Shown in pieces: positions 5,926 to 7,131 of a stretch of DNA of 7,131 nt. Position 1 is the first letter of the stretch, and each line of letters begins with the position of its first letter. The stretch spans positions 1 to 7,131 of the forward strand of contig CANRHJ010000101.1 in the NCBI GenBank assembly GCA_947630355.1, read 5' to 3'. The notes beneath the pieces were generated by a model. The model had not been told where the DNA came from. It ran no database searches and worked only from the letters and a program-made list of their open reading frames with translations. This stretch comes from Candidatus Gastranaerophilales bacterium (GTDB taxonomy: Bacteria > Cyanobacteriota > Vampirovibrionia > Gastranaerophilales > Gastranaerophilaceae). The position numbers and the translations under genes were made by a program.

Positions 5926-7131
5926 CGAAAATCCCTTTCAATTTTTCAAATACTAATTCCTTAATCTCTTTAACTGATTTGTTTAACATTGGTTTTATAG
6001 ATTTATCTTCCAAAACATAATTTATGCTTTTAAGTAATTCTTCTTCGGTGAAATTATTTTTATTAAACATTAAGTTCTCTTTAAAATCAAATAATTTATA
6101 TAATCCTTCAAATTTACCCTGATAAACGAAACTAATCGGAGCAACACATTTACTGAGGGCGGAAATAGCCAGATGCATTCTGGTTGTTATAATTAAATCC
6201 GTCATGGCCGCGATATGTTTTACTTCGGCACCGTTTGAGATGTTAAATGCATTAATACATTCAATCGGATTATCCTGTGATTTGAATTCATCTTCAATGA
6301 TTTTTGCGAATTCTTCATCGGAATATTTATCCTCGTAAACTCTTTTATCGTGCGGTAAAATAACCACCAATATATTGCTTAAAGATTTAAGTGCGTTTTT
6401 AATCTTTGCTAAATAAGGTTTATAGTCCTCTTGCTTTGAAGAGGTAAGATGAATACCTATTATTCGTTTACCGTTTTCTTTCTCTTTTTTGAGCGTATTA
6501 TAAAGATTATTGCAATATTCACCGTAATCATATAACGTTTCGTCAAACAGAAATGCGATATCCGCGGTTTTGTTTAAATTCTTACAACCCAGTTTTTCAA
6601 GACGATTATAAGAAATCTCATCGCGTACATTTAACATCGCATACTCGGAAACTTGTTTTATTCTCTTTGTGATTTCCGGATAATTTTTATCGTTGAAAGA
6701 AAAAGCGTTGATAACAACATTCACTTTGCCGTTGAAATGTGCTGTATCCATATAATTATAATATTTTAGAGAACTATCAATGCCGCATCCTCCGTCAAGT
6801 ATGTCGGCTCCGACTATATACAATGTCTCAATGCCCGAAACAATCCTTCTAAACAGCCTGCTTGGTTTCCAACCATTTTTTGTATCGTATATCGGTACAT
6901 TTATTCCGTATTTAATTAAATCACCTTTTTCTTCATAGTTTCCCGGCATGAATATGGATATCTCTGCATCGGGTTTTATTTTTCTTATATTTTCTATTAA
7001 GGATACAATCATATATTGGTCGCCAAATGAACCGAATGAGTAGTCCGGCGGAATTATTAATATTTTACCTTTTCTGTTAACGGGCAAAAATCTAAAAAAT
7101 GCGCTTAGCTTCACATAGGCTTTATACAGTT
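5912..7131 (-). CDS. Polysaccharide pyruvyl transferase family protein, probably 5'-truncated
   Basis: The stop is TAA 5912-5914. The first start-like codon is GTG at 7112-7114, giving 400 residues, but the frame stays open to the window edge (LYKAY before the GTG) and no Shine-Dalgarno sequence precedes it, so the true start may lie outside. Numbering from the GTG, the PS_pyruv_trans fold (PF04230) is seen as ILIIPPDYSFGSFGDQ 18-33, GADILDGGCGIDSS 102-115, NVRDEISYNRLEKLG 162-176, ADIAF 184-188, IIGIHLT 218-224, VVILPHDKR 250-258, and the C-terminal signature TRMHLAISAL 311-320 with His314, then PISFVYQGKFEGL. The family transfers a pyruvyl ketal from phosphoenolpyruvate to sugars of exopolysaccharide, LPS or wall glycans; some members have other roles. 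It is the first visible gene of the operon and overlaps copy C by 14 bases, so it is cotranscribed and probably acts on the same glycan. Confidence 0.87.
   Translation of the reverse strand, partial: LYKAYVKLSAFFRFLPVNRKGKILIIPPDYSFGSFGDQYMIVSLIENIRKIKPDAEISIFMPGNYEEKGDLIKYGINVPIYDTKNGWKPSRLFRRIVSGIETLYIVGADILDGGCGIDSSLKYYNYMDTAHFNGKVNVVINAFSFNDKNYPEITKRIKQVSEYAMLNVRDEISYNRLEKLGCKNLNKTADIAFLFDETLYDYGEYCNNLYNTLKKEKENGKRIIGIHLTSSKQEDYKPYLAKIKNALKSLSNILVVILPHDKRVYEDKYSDEEFAKIIEDEFKSQDNPIECINAFNISNGAEVKHIAAMTDLIITTRMHLAISALSKCVAPISFVYQGKFEGLYKLFDFKENLMFNKNNFTEEELLKSINYVLEDKSIKPMLNKSVKEIKELVFEKLKGIFDDGK

Overview
The window is AT-rich (about 30% G+C by eye, not computed) and lies inside a surface-polysaccharide or glycan-decoration locus. 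The gene types (hexapeptide acyltransferase, polysaccharide pyruvyl transferase, GT10 fucosyltransferases) and the long G tracts inside glycosyltransferase genes fit a host-associated bacterium with phase-variable surface sugars. Helicobacter and Campylobacter are the textbook examples. The sequence alone does not let me name the organism, and other low-G+C gut lineages are equally possible.

Layout. At the left edge (1-342, + strand) is the 3' end of a left-handed beta-helix acyltransferase. A short convergent gap follows (343-527). It holds a 38-codon coding-like remnant on the minus strand, containing a G6 run, and a weak hairpin. Everything else reads leftward on the minus strand as one compact operon. 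First is a polysaccharide pyruvyl transferase (5912 to the right edge, 5' end probably outside the window). Then come three tandem paralogues of about 597 codons: copy C (4129-5925), copy B (2340-4118) and copy A (528-2322). Spacing is -14, +10 and +17 bases. No promoter for this operon is visible.

The main feature is the three-copy array. Each paralogue joins an N-terminal DUF1796 domain (predicted papain-like cysteine peptidase fold) to a C-terminal GT10 alpha-1,3/4-fucosyltransferase module that resembles H. pylori FucT in all its signature motifs. At the equivalent point in each gene, around codons 145-150, sits an uninterrupted run of 9 or 10 G on the coding strand. Copies B (G9) and C (G10) are in frame. 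Copy A (G10) is out of frame, giving a 156-residue stub followed by an intact but untranslated GT10 half. Losing one G would restore a 597-residue protein. In each gene both wrong frames stop shortly after the tract. This is the expected design of slipped-strand phase variation with three independent switches, hence up to eight ON/OFF combinations.

Working model (inference): the pyruvyl transferase and acetyltransferase decorate a surface glycan. The three GT10 enzymes, switched on and off independently, add fucose or a related sugar in different patterns, perhaps on different acceptors, giving a heterogeneous population. No GDP-fucose synthesis genes are present, so donor and acceptor are not established.
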